Part shown: positions 23,989-36,421 of the stretch, in pieces
Layout: every line of letters starts with the position of its first letter
Position numbering within the stretch: the stretch's first letter is position 1
Assembly (NCBI GenBank): GCA_921293015.1
Contig: OV121081.1
Coordinates: 51,795,877 to 51,859,876 of the forward strand
Length of the DNA stretch: 64,000 bases
Source of the DNA: Phorcus lineatus
Taxonomy: Eukaryota; Mollusca; Gastropoda; Trochida; Trochidae
Direction of reading: 5' to 3'
Notes under the pieces: generated by a model
What the model was told of the DNA's origin: nothing
Seen by the model: only the letters and a program-made list of their open reading frames with translations
Database searches by the model: none
Position numbers and translations under genes: made by a program

Positions 23989-26900
23989 ATGGAAGGTTTA
24001 CCGTTTCTCCCCGGAAATTCATTCTATGACCCAACAGTAAGTAAATGCTTTAGATAGTTCATTTTCTCACATATATATTCTTATTTTGAAAAAGTACTCA
24101 TTTCCAAGATAGGGCCTCTTCATACAAGACATTCAAAACACTCTCATTTATTAGACCCGCTATATTACACGCATGCGTACGATCACTTATGCTTGTGTTT
24201 CTTGATAATGTTAGAAGCAATTTACAATAAACTAATTAGGGATTAGGAATGACACCTTTGACAGAATTTCCAGAATTTTGAATGGGCCATGGCATTACCC
24301 CTTGTAACAATGCTAAAATGTCCAATTGTGATGGACCATTTTTTCATCCAATGTGCAAAATGACACTTGGCCCCTGCCTTTCCAAATCCCTGACTAATTC
24401 ATCTGAAAAAATTGACTTGACTCAGAATTATCCTTTGGCATAATTAAATGTAGAACTAGCTGCAGAACTGTAGCTATACCTCTTCCCCAAGTACCTTCGA
24501 GAAAAATTACATTGGTTCTTTAGATTATAAGATACACAAAACTATAGCAATTTTATTAAATGCTTCTATGAAATTCTAACATTCGTTCAGGACTTTGATG
24601 ACAAGATGGTAAAAAAATAAATTGCTAAATATATTTGTATTCATTTCAGCGTGGCAAATATCACAGACCACATTCCTTGGGGTACAAAAATGGCTATGCT
24701 GTCCAGAAGCGGCCAGAAGTGGGTATAGGAGGTGAGACCCTGATACACAATCAGCTGAATCAGGCAGATCTAGATGAGTTGGCCAACTACAACCCTACTC
24801 TCACCTATGGACAAGCCAAACAGGCTCCACCAGAGGACTTCGTACCTGGCCATGTAGCATGGGATAAGAAGGTAATTAAAAATTAAAAGAAGCATAATAT
24901 TTTTTAAGGAGATTTTTTTCCTCACTATCTATATGTATTAGATCTGTTAACTTCTTGATATTCCTATGGATATCACATACTTTGCATTAAACTGAGTGAA
25001 AATGTAAAGTTAGAATAAATAAAAAGGTTCATCTATGGAAATAATACCTGAGAGAAATACATAAAGCTTTAAGTTTGTTCTATCTCTGAGGTTACTTGAA
25101 AACATATATATGTATGGATTCCAGGATAAATGCGTTGTATAAATGGATTTTTATTCTGTTAATAATTCTATCAATTCTCATTCAGTATCATCATGTTTGT
25201 CAATGTTTCAGGTGTTGCGGTTCAACGGTTATTTCAAGCAGACTGTCAATGAGTCACCAGATGAGTTCTATCGTGTACGCCCAGTTGACATCTACTACTA
25301 TTTGGAAGATGACACAATTGCTGTGGTTGAACCTCATGTTGAAAACAGTGGTATGCCTCAAGGTAAGATACTATGTCCTTTACTTTTTGATTATGGAAAT
25401 GGTTCTAAAATCATATGTTGAATCATTATCAAGATATATTCTGTATAAAATAAACTGCCTTGAAATGAAATTGTAGCATTAGGAAGCAAATGTTATGTGA
25501 CATGACCTGGTGAGTAAAAAACATTGTCCAAAAATGTGCACTTGTGCCTGTACTTTTGATTTAGGGGTCAAGGTAAAATTTTGTAAATTTTCATTTTTTG
25601 AGATGCATTACAGGAGATGTTGTATATTTAATCTTTAGGAAAACTTATCAAGAGACAACAGCTACCAAAGAATGACCAAGGGGATAATTGGCACTGGAAG
25701 GATATCAACCTGGGCCTCAACATCACCTTCTACGGCAAGGTGTTCCATGTCACTAGCTGTGACAAGTTCACACAGGTCAGTGAAACATAATCTGATTGTT
25801 TATTCGCGAAGGTGTTGTGAAATCATTTGAGGAACAATATGCTTGAGGTTGCTCTTATTTTCAAGAATTAATTAAAAATTGAATAATAAGTAGTATGTAG
25901 TATGGCCTTTTAATATTTAGATACTAATTTTTCATTATATGAGCATCCCGATGTGTAAAATTATTGAGTCAATACAAGTTGGAAATTTTATAAAGGATGC
26001 AATCAATATCGTTCTGATAAACATTATTGTCACTGTAACAAATTTTCTCTTGCAGGACTTCCTAGAGAGTGAGGGAATTGTTGTTAATGGGCCAGAGATG
26101 ACACCAACTGATCCATACATTGAGCGACGCAAGAACGCAGCTGCGCTCCGCACATACAACACACCCAGTTCCTTTGACAAGACCAGACAGTTCCTGGAGC
26201 TTGACAGGAAAGTTCTACGCTTCTTCTGTGCTTGGGATGATCGGGACAGCATGTTTGGAGAGATGAGGCCCTTTATTCTACATGTAAGCGTCTTTCCCCC
26301 AAAAATGACTAGCAATGTTGAAATATGCATTGAAAAACTGTTATTCTTGGTCTCTTTGTGGGTTGGTTCAATTATTATTATAAAGATATGTATAGATGGT
26401 TTTAAAGTAGACATCACTTTTGTTTCTTACAAATGTTATGAACTTTTGCTTTTTAAAAATAATTATTTGATTTAAAAAAGGTATTTGGATCTGCAAGGTA
26501 AAGTACTATGTCCATTTTAGGTTGGATTGATATAAACTAACCAGAATAAGGACTACTCCAAAATATGTCATAGTATAATGGATCATTATTTATACTATGA
26601 ACTTTTAAAAACTTCATGCGGAACATTTGGGTGGTCCTTAACTATTTCTGTTGAGTATATTTTTCCGTATATTGTTCCAGTGATATCTTGATTTGAATTC
26701 CAGTACTATCTTGTGGATGACACACTGGAAATCAGAGAAATGCACACTCCCAATGATGGCCGCGATCCATTCCCAGTTTTGATTGGCAGACACAAGGTTC
26801 CCAAGAACCGCTACTCTGCACCATCCTCCTTCCCGGCTGTTGTCATGGAGCTTTCTGATCATGAAGTGAAGGATTATTTCACACCTAAGGACTTTTCAAT

Positions 26901-29817
26901 CGGCAAAACTGTGTCAATCTACGGCCGGCGATTCATCATTTATGACTGTGACAATTTTACAAAAGCTTTCTATTATCATAATTTTGGAACAACAGAGTTC
27001 AACTCTGTGGACATCAAGGGCTTGTCAAAGGATCTGCCCAAAATGGTAAATCATTCTACAAAATATGATCACCCTTAAGTATCCTCCATTCAGACACTGT
27101 CCTCTAGCCAATTTCTTAAAAAGAAGTGAAAAATGTGATTTCTATGTTACAGTTCTCTTTCTTCATATTTATAAATCATTCTTATCATAATTGAAAATAT
27201 ATTGTAACCCTTCAATTTCATATAATCTAAACTTTATTTATAAAAAGGTTTAAAGGTATTTTCATTATACTCCATTCCACTTAAATCTTAAATCTATTTT
27301 TTCCATATAAAATTTCCAATTTTCACATCGATAAGAAGTTTATATACATTCTTTCCTCCTTGTTTACAAGTGTTTGTGTATGTGTACAGGAGATTCCACC
27401 CTACAACAACTTTGGTTCAATGGAAGATTCTCTCCAGTCCTGTCTCTCGCTGGTGCCGCAACCTCCCAAGAAGGACTTCATCAAGATGCTGGAGAATGAT
27501 CACAAGGTCCTCAGATTCGAGGCTGTCATGGTCAGTTGATTATACTAGTTCATATTGATGGATTTGATTTTGGTGTGTTTTACAGAATCATAGGAGTTAA
27601 TGTGATCAATAAAGTTTGGGGAAATGATTAGAATGTGTTATCCATATTGTCAAGCAGTCCTGCTTTAGAATTTACTATACAACAAATGTATTTTGGAATA
27701 ACCTTTACTTCTGGATTAAATTTGTCATTTTGTAAACATATTATATATTAGAGGTCTGAAATTCTCCTTCAAATGACCTTAGGAGTTTATGAATTGAGGT
27801 GATTCTGACACAACCTTTAATCATGCTTTTGCACTATACAACATAAGCTTGCTCAAGTGGGGGAACACTGGTGATTTGCAAATAGCCATCATAATCCTGC
27901 CGTTTCTTTTGAAATGTCATTGTAACCCTTCATTGTAACTTTCAGGACTCAGTTCGTCCTGAAGACAAAGGTCGTCGCTTCATCATCGCCTACCGGCTTG
28001 CTGATGACATGATGACCGTGTATGAACCCCCAGTAAGGAATTCAGGAATCATTGGAGGAAAGTTCTTGGAAAGGACGCGAGTCGCAAAACCAGGAACCTC
28101 CCCAGACAAACCAGAGTTCTATGGGCCCCAAGACTTCTACATTGGAGCCGTCATTGAAGTCTTCAAACATCGCTTCATGATCGTCAACGCTGATGCCTTT
28201 GTTCTCCAGTACATGGAGGAGCACAGCTCTCAGTTCCCAGGTAGGAGGATATTTCATTCAAGAAAATACATTAAATTTTAGAGATAGAGCAACATATTAA
28301 CACTTCATCATGATCCTTCTCGAGTGATTTAAAACTGCTTAACTTTGTTCAGTAACATATAATAGCTTGAGATGAACAGTATGCTAATACAAACACTCAA
28401 TGTTAAAATCACAACCTAGAAGCTCATACACAAAGGGTTTTTTCTTCACCTCTATTCCTCAAATGATAAAATTCAATTACAATATTGACTTTTGAATAAT
28501 CAAATGCTGCTAATGTCATTAGTTTCTATTCCAAATGATTAGATAGAATTAATTTATACTACACAGAGATTATTTTCTAACCCTTTTTATTTTATTTTAG
28601 AGAGGACAATCCAGTCTCTTAGAGACACACTTGGCCAACCACAGACAACCAAGGAGGCAGTAAAGGGTGGGCCAATGAAAGTGAAACGATCGTAAGTTAA
28701 ATAGTAATAGATAGTGTTTTATGTTTTGTTATAAAATTGAATCTTGTGAATCAAAACATTTTCCCCAAATTTTGTTTAAATCGAAGAATCAAACTAGTAA
28801 AATGAATAAAGACTAATATAATTTATTTCACAAAATTTGAAGTCAATAATGTCTATTACAAATTAAACAAATTTCACTCAATCAAAATTTCAACTTTTGT
28901 ATTTTTAAGTAACATAAGCAGAGTAATAGGCATTTCATGAATCAGTCCTACATTCTTATCATTGTGAAAAATAATTTTTGGGCTTTATCTTAAAGTTAGC
29001 AAAGATGTCGAAACTATGGAGAGAAGTTATGAATAGCACAGATTAGCATCATTTCCAAAAGTTAAAAATATTTTTTTGTTTGAAGAAAAATAAGTTTTTC
29101 TTTGTAATTTGAAATTTGGGTAATCTGGAAAGCTTTGTGCATCAGGTTTCTTATATTTGAAAAGAAAAATCAACTGTTGTTTTTATGAACTAGAGTTGGA
29201 ATATTTTTGTTGCAGTGAGGGTGATCTTGAGAACTTGGTGCGTCAAGTCCGAGCTCAGCTAAAGAAGATAGCAATCACAGACAAGACCCGTGTTGACGAA
29301 ATGTTCTTGAGATATGACACAGACCGTACCGGCTACATCGACTGTAACAACATGCGTGATCTCTGTCGCCGACTGCAACTTCCTGTTGATGATGATGTCA
29401 TTGAAGCGGTAATAACCAATTTTTAATAGGATATTTTTGATTTTTGTTGTAATACTGATTCCTAAGAAGTTGCAGGGTCTATACTATTTACTAGTGTATG
29501 TCAAACTTCAAAGTTATCGTATTAGTTTTGGTTTTTACATGCAAATATAAGATTTAATAAATTTTGTAGTATAAATGTTTACGTCTTCAAAATATAAGGG
29601 ACAGAAAAGCTGTTATCATCTAATGAAGGGTTAAAGATCATTGTACAGATAAATTATTTTGGGATTCACATGAAAATTGCGATTGATCTCTAAGAAGTGT
29701 TGCAATTTTGATTATATATTCACCTTTTGCTGCTTTCAGCTCGTATCCCAGTGCACAGTTGACAATGAGGGACGAATCAGCTTGGAAGATTTCCGTAGAT
29801 TTGTGGAAAGCTCGTAA
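23989..29817 (+). CDS. EFHC1: EFHC1, EF-hand domain-containing protein 1 (Rib72-like), complete
   Basis: Exons: 23989-24036, 24650-24871, 25212-25362, 25639-25775, 26056-26283, 26704-27045, 27390-27530, 27946-28240, 28601-28691, 29216-29408, 29740-29817 (stop TAA). They total 1926 bases in frame, or 641 residues, against 640 in human EFHC1 (from memory). The N-terminus [10 protein letters not shown] and VGIGGETL match the family. Three DM10 domains lie at about 91-190, 237-352 and 409-512, each opening with a VLRF core. A C-terminal EF-hand loop [12 protein letters not shown] (586-597) has Asn at position 12 where Glu is usual, and a second, DNEGRIS, is degenerate, so calcium binding may be weak. 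EFHC1 and its algal relative Rib72 sit inside ciliary doublet microtubules. EFHC2 is the alternative, but length and the N-terminus favour EFHC1. Confidence 0.96.
24237..24392 (-). mobile_element. MITE with CAGGG-type terminal repeats, copy 2 (inverted)
   Basis: In EFHC1 intron 1, the reverse complement of this stretch matches the MITE at 21569-21743 through most of its length, including CATTTTGCACATTGGATGAA. Ends read GGGATTAGG on the left and CCAAATCCCTG on the right, and ACTAATTA and ACTAATTC flank them. That is close to the 8-base duplication expected of hAT elements. It has more substitutions than copy 1. Confidence 0.75.
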
Positions 29818-30229
29818 ACAAGATTCCCGTGGATATTGTTGTTTTAATTTGTAAATATGAGGTGAAGACTTTTTCTGTACAGATACCCACCATTTCATCT
29901 CACATGAATATATTATCAAGTTTATGTCCAAATATCAAACACTTCTGATGTCAGCAAATAGATGTCCTAAAGAAAACAATATTGTAACCTTACTTTTTGA
30001 TGTCACAATAACCACACTTTGAACCCATTTCTTTGAATTGTACATGAATCTAAACTACATTTTTCGTACACATTAAAAGCATTAGAAAGTGATAGAATTC
30101 TCACAAAGTACACAATCAAACCTTGTGACATTTCAAAAGTACTTAATTATACTGTTATGTACTTTTCCAATATGAATTGATTTGGCACATAACTTTTTTT
30201 CTTTCCTTCATATTCATCACTTTTATAAG

Positions 30230-30235
30230 AATAAA
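30230..30235 (+). terminator. Candidate polyadenylation signal of EFHC1
   Basis: AATAAA lies 413 bases after the EFHC1 stop codon. Further AATAAA hexamers occur near 30527, 30562 and 30630, so alternative 3' ends are possible. Confidence 0.5.
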
Positions 30236-30649
30236 GTCTTTTCATCCCTTGGTACATAGTTCTCAATAGGTAAACAATAGGTAAAAGACTATACTGATGT
30301 GTTTTTCATTCTAAGCATTAACAAATCATCTTCCATTTTTGTTTATGACTGACTCAAGAATATACTCGTAGTTTGAAAGTAAATTTATTATTCATTTTAT
30401 GAATTTAAAGAAATATTACTTTTCACTATGCATTCCCATAATATATATTTATATCCATGAAACTGCTAACTCTGATGCAAATTTGTCTGGAAATCGGTTT
30501 GAGTCTGAGAATTGTTTGTGTTTTTCAATAAATAGATTCTATGTGTCATGTATGTTATAAAATAAAATGGAGCTGAGAATTAAATTCCCACTAAGAAACC
30601 ATCTGTGATATACATATAGCAGTTTGCTGAAATAAAACAATCACATATA

Positions 30650-33600
30650 TTTCTAGCTTGTTCTTATTTATCAAAGGACCGCATTCATGTTTTCTTCATT
30701 AGGAAATTTATATTGATGTTCAAGTCATACAGCAAGTCATACTAACTCACACAGTCTCCATCAGTGGCAAATAGCATGAAGTGGCAACTTCTGGTAGATT
30801 TCTTACATGACCATCAAGCTCAGATGTAGTTGGCAAAAGAGCATGAAGATAAAAAGTTGGGGAAAATTCAGTAGGGCTTAAATTAGCCGGGGTTTGTGAC
30901 TGGTTATATCTTTTTGGTAAAGTAGAAGATTGGACTGTGGACTATATTCTCATTGGAGGATGTAGTTTGTGTTATAACCCTTACATTTTAAAGATGATTT
31001 CAGTGACATATTGTTTAGTTGGATACCAACCTTAAAAATCGTTAATCAGGATATATGTTTACAACATTCCAGATACTCATCCCAATTTTTTTTATATCTA
31101 CCATCACTGTAGGAAATAGATTACCTTAAAAATGATACTTTTCAGCAACAGTTAGGGTAACGCGGGTTAAAATGACATTGATAAAGATAAAGCTAAAGAT
31201 AAAGATAATTATGTGACTCCAACAACTCCCAGAATATCTTTTTAATTTTATATCATCTAACATTAAATCTGGTAAGGTGATTTGGGGATTAACACTGCTT
31301 TCAAGAGTAATTCACTTATATCACGACTGCTTGTATTATTGCAAGGAAAAGCCCACAGCAGCAATTTGCCTATGCATTGCCGTGAAACCTGCAAGCATTG
31401 GCTGGAACTAGCAAAACCATGGATGGTACTGTGCTGAGTTTCACTCTTAGGTGAGAGCCAGTCGTACAGCAGCCTTTTGTTGTCATGCCTGTATCCTCAT
31501 GCTTCTATGTAAACTTCCCACATTTTCGACTTCTCCTGCACAACTGCAGCACCCTAAACCTGAAATTTTAAAAACCTATCAGTGATTTTTCAGGAACAGG
31601 ATGAGGAAGGAAGCAAAAATCTTCTGAATATTATTTTTGTCACAGGGAGTCAACTTGTCTATAACCTCAATAAGGAGGGTTTATATTGGTTTGGGGGATA
31701 GTAGTTGGTTACATGGTTAGTAGTTTGAATGTTTGAAACCACTATCAATACTGTTTTGGGCTTCAGTGTGAAGTGGGTCCCTGAGTTGAATTATTAATGT
31801 GTGTTAGGTGTGTAGATATACCTCAACAGTTAAACATAATGAATTTGCAATTATAAATTAAACTATGAATAACAAAAGCAACTATATGAACAATGATTTA
31901 TTACTGTTAGTTTTCACCCTGTGAGACATTAGGTATGTATGATAGAATACTTGATGAGCTACAGAGCCAATGGTTATTTTTTGGAAGATAATGTTGGTAG
32001 TCATATTTCTATATACATGATTTGACATACCATCAGGATGATATTTTCTAATTTAAATTCATTCCAAACAAGATTTCGGATATTTCCGTTTAGTACGTTA
32101 TACATGTTTGCCCATTGTTTTATAATTACCTCAATTTCGCCTATTTCCAACTCAATTTCAAATTGATTACAAAGCATATATTAATGTCTTGCTTTGTTAG
32201 AGATAATTGCCTAATTGGTTCATCTCAAATGATTTTCCCGAATAATTACTCTCATGAATCTTTAAATCACGCTAGATTCCATTTGCCAAATTTCTTTTTG
32301 GATTACAGACTCTTTTGTAACACAGTTTGACACGTCCCGACCCCATTACCCGTTGGAAAGTAATGGTATTATAATTAACATCATTAGCATTATTAACTGT
32401 AAATATGTTCAATTCGATCTGCTAATGGGGCCAGAAAGTACAATCTAAAAAGTGATTTGTCAATTTTTTTAAATTACATCCTCCGACATTGTTGTCAAGA
32501 ATCTGTTTATCTCATTTCACTTTAAAAAACCGCATCTTGCAATTTTAGGTCCACAAGAAAAGAAGTTCTGCAGACATGTGCAAATTATACTCTATGATAT
32601 TGGGCATTTTATCGACAACAAGACTCGCTATGTCACATTTTAATGCTTTCTGTCTGATAAAAGTAAAGATTTATAGCCGTGAGAATTCCAGGTATTGTTT
32701 GTAATATGGATTGTTGGTGAGTTTTCTATGCTAATTTTTTCTATTGCGATGTGTAAGGTGAAATTTGGAGTAAGATGGACTGATTACATTTTAGTAGCCC
32801 GCTCCGTTTGTTCCCCAGTGCTTGAATGTTATTCTAAAAGACATATATGCCTACCAAGCTTTACTATTCAAATGGATTAGGTAAATGTTTTTCAAATGTC
32901 ATTTCTAAGCGATACCAAACCTCCCGGTTACTTCTAAAGGTTTTCTTGTAGTCCAAAGAAAACGTTCCCTATAAAATACGCTTTTGAGCAAGTTTGCTGA
33001 AAATTTCAACAGTTATTAGAATGATACAACGTTTTTTAAAAAAACATGGATAAAAAGAAGATTGATAAAGTAATATCGCAATGGTAATTAGTTTGGAAAC
33101 GTCAATAGGTTGTGTGTAACTCGAATACTGTTATTTCCCACAGGATTGGGTTTTCTTTGTTTGCTTTTTTTTAAATGATTACAATTTTGAAAAAGATAAC
33201 CATCATTTTGGTTGACTTATATGTTCTCTGAGAGACGCTTTCCGGAATCTTAATTTACAAAATAAACCAAATTATCATATACCGATAACCATGACCTACT
33301 TTTTCTAATCCGTAAAAATATTACCTATTGAGATCTGATAAATGATGGACTAGAAAATTCAATTACATCAAATAATTTCTTTTGTGCGTGTATGCTTAAC
33401 CTATTCATTACTCTATTAATGTGTTTAAATTGTTTTAACAAAGTCAACTGTAATGACTTTATCGCTTATGGGCGATGGCTTTTCGGATGTGGTATATACA
33501 CGTGTAACTAAATAAGCTTTCAAGAATCTGGTACAAAAATGTGTTCTGTCAAAATTAGTTCACCGTTTTCAGTGCAACTGTTAAACATAATGCATTGCAA

Positions 33601-36420
33601 ACGTAATAACGCTAGAAGAATCCACGTTTTCACGATTAGGTCCGCGAACGTGGAAAGAACGTTGTCAGTGTTTGAAGACTATATATGTATATCAGGCTAG
33701 GGCGAAATAAATAGTAGAAGTCAAGGTCAAAATATTATCAACTACGGATATAATCAAATCACCAAAAACACCGTCTTTTGATGAACATACGCTTTAGGGT
33801 AATTTACTCTGTTGTATATTTCAAATATGACGTTCTTCATCAGATGTTAATAACAACATGTCATGCGCGATATAACTGTGAATCAACTATTTTCAACGTT
33901 CACTGCTTTTTCTAAAGGCAGGTTCAAAGCTATATAATCTAAATAAGATCGAACTTTATATTTTCCCTCGCCACGTTTCTAATTCAAATACTGGCCCATA
34001 GGGGTCAGAGTGTCTACCTACCAATATACATCGAATGAAGCCAAGGCTTTACTATACTCATACTTGATGTGATAGAATGAGGTTACTTAACACGGCTCCA
34101 CAGACCTTCGATCAGAAACACAATGAGGTTTACATGATTTTAATGAGATTTGATCTGAATGTTCATGGACCCATCAGTCTATCGGCTGATAGAGGGTCAC
34201 GATTTTCATTGATTTATTTTAGATGACAAATAGACACTTAATTGAAAATGATAAATGTAAACTAGATTATAAACTTTACTAAAGAATTCATCGACAAATC
34301 TCACGAAAGTGTGATGCTATTCCAGAAAAAATGAACATTTAATAAAAGCATTTGTTCATATAAGCATTAGTAGACTCAACTGTTTCAAGAGAAATTGGTT
34401 CTTTAGACAAGTGACAAAATTCAACGCTTCAATGGTTTCTGATATTGTCAGCACAGAAGCCCTCCTAAAAGCTCTCTTATTGGCATAATTTCACACCCGG
34501 CTCCTATATATTGCATGATATACAGCTGCATACCAAATGTTTCTTCATATACCTGTCTGTCCTAGTGCAAATAACATGTAATTTGGGATGTATTTGAGGC
34601 ATGTTCGCATTGTGAAACGTAACGGATATTGTTTGGTTTAGTGACCAGCGGTCAAAATATCGAAAATTCTAATTTTTATTTTTCCTTACAAAATCCTTGT
34701 TAGGTTATCAACAGCTTTAAACACGATTCATGTTTGTTCCTTTGCATTAAGTATGTGATTGTGCTTATTTTTATCTCAAATAGTACATTAGAGTGGAATA
34801 TTTTAATCGAAAATTAAGGAAATGGCAAATAAAACAATATGACCCTTTTTGTCTATTTCATCAAGCCAAAATTGTAATTTTTGCACGAGAGACCAGACGA
34901 TCCCAAAATAAGTTAAAGAATGGTTATTTTATACTTACAACCTGGTTTTTCCTTTATAAATTCTGCTGAAGTTATTTTATTGACGTCCACAGTTGACCAA
35001 ATTTACATGATTTGCACCAAGATACAGTAGTAAATGAACTTTCGATATATGCAGCTGTAGTATGTCACAAACATGAAAGGTTATCAAATGTTGTAGGTTA
35101 TACCTGAGTGGTGTGTGCTCGTGAAAATAACTAATTTAATTCATGCTTATCGTTTTAATATAGTGATGATATAAGATGTAAAATCATGATTCGTGATCTA
35201 ACACCGGACAATGTATTACGGTTTGTGCACTCTGAATAAAACGTTTTTTCTGCATTAATACAAACAAAGACATACAAGGGTTGGTAGCGTTTAATTGGTT
35301 TATACATACAAATGTACATACGACTGGACATTCGGCTTCGGTGATTTAACCGAATGTTTCAAAACTATTCTTGGATAAGTCTGCATCGAAGGAGATTATT
35401 TGAATTAAGTTAGCACTTCTGGTATTTTTGCACGTATCGTACCAAATAACATTTCATGAAAAATGTTCTATGTCACTTTAAACAATAACAACTGTACAGT
35501 TTCATTCTACCTTATAACAAACAAGCTCCAACTGAAGTTACCGCATTGGTTGAAAACAAACCATGTACGCATCTTGATCATATATCAAATCCAAAGCTGG
35601 CATGAAACAATGTCACGTTGCATAAAAATAAACAGGGCCTCCTTACAGAAAGCAACCTTAACTAAGGTTAACCTTTCCCATTCTTTAAAGACTTACGATC
35701 ATCTTAAGGCTTTGTGAATGGAGGCCAGGGAGAACAGTTCGGTTGGATAACCAATTTTGCACTAAAAACTGAAAACGGCAACACCCTCATAACTGCAGAG
35801 CCTTCTTTCCGCTATTCTAATAATATTTCCGCTATTCTATAAAACATTCTGTGGTTCTATATTGACAGTTAGGTGGTTTCTTTTAAGATGGACTAGAGAC
35901 TAAAGACGGTCAACATTTGAAGACACCACAAAGACCTTTTGCCAAATAAAGACCAAACAAACCCCAATAACCCAAATCCCCCAAAATGCAGCTCCTACAA
36001 GGTCAGTAAAACGCAGCCACAGATCACCAGTCAGTGATTGAGTCAAATCATACCACGGCCGATATGTAAAAGTTGACAACTTGTAAAACATGCTCACTTG
36101 ATGGTATTATATATTACATTATTGTATGTAAAAACAAGTTATCAATGTGTTAATAAGCATCCCGATGAAGTACGCGCCTTGTCATTGTTGACGCAACCTG
36201 GTTAGCAAGTAAATAGCAACAGCATGTATTTATCAGTTACCCTGATTATATGAGTAAGCCAATGAAATTGATCCGATGATTGATCCTGCGATCTTCTATA
36301 ACGTATATTATTATAATTTCTCATCAGTTTGAAATGAGACGGATATCTATTTTTTACAAAATCAACTGATGTTTGGAGTATCTTATCATCTACAAATACA
36401 ATGAATGTCATTTGATTGAT
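30650..36420. other. Gene-free stretch between EFHC1 and the unknown paralog pair
   Basis: No exon was recognised in either strand apart from the SINE at 31262-31450. Reading frames are short and none pairs with plausible splice sites. The right end, next to 36421, probably includes the 3' UTR of the minus-strand gene. Confidence 0.5.
31262..31450 (-). mobile_element. tRNA-derived SINE, 5'-truncated copy
   Basis: It shares GGTGATTTGGGGATTAACAC, AGTAATTCACTTATATC, GAAACCTGCAAGCATTGGCT and CATGGATGGTACTGTGCTGA with the near full-length copy at 12350-12650. The tRNA-like head is missing. It is the third copy of this family in the window. Confidence 0.7.
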
Positions 36421-36421
36421 T

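Noticed and set aside
25935-26475. 160- and 178-residue frames on both strands
   Set aside because: Both cross EFHC1 exon 26056-26283; only the exon part of the plus frame is coding and the rest is intron or antisense.
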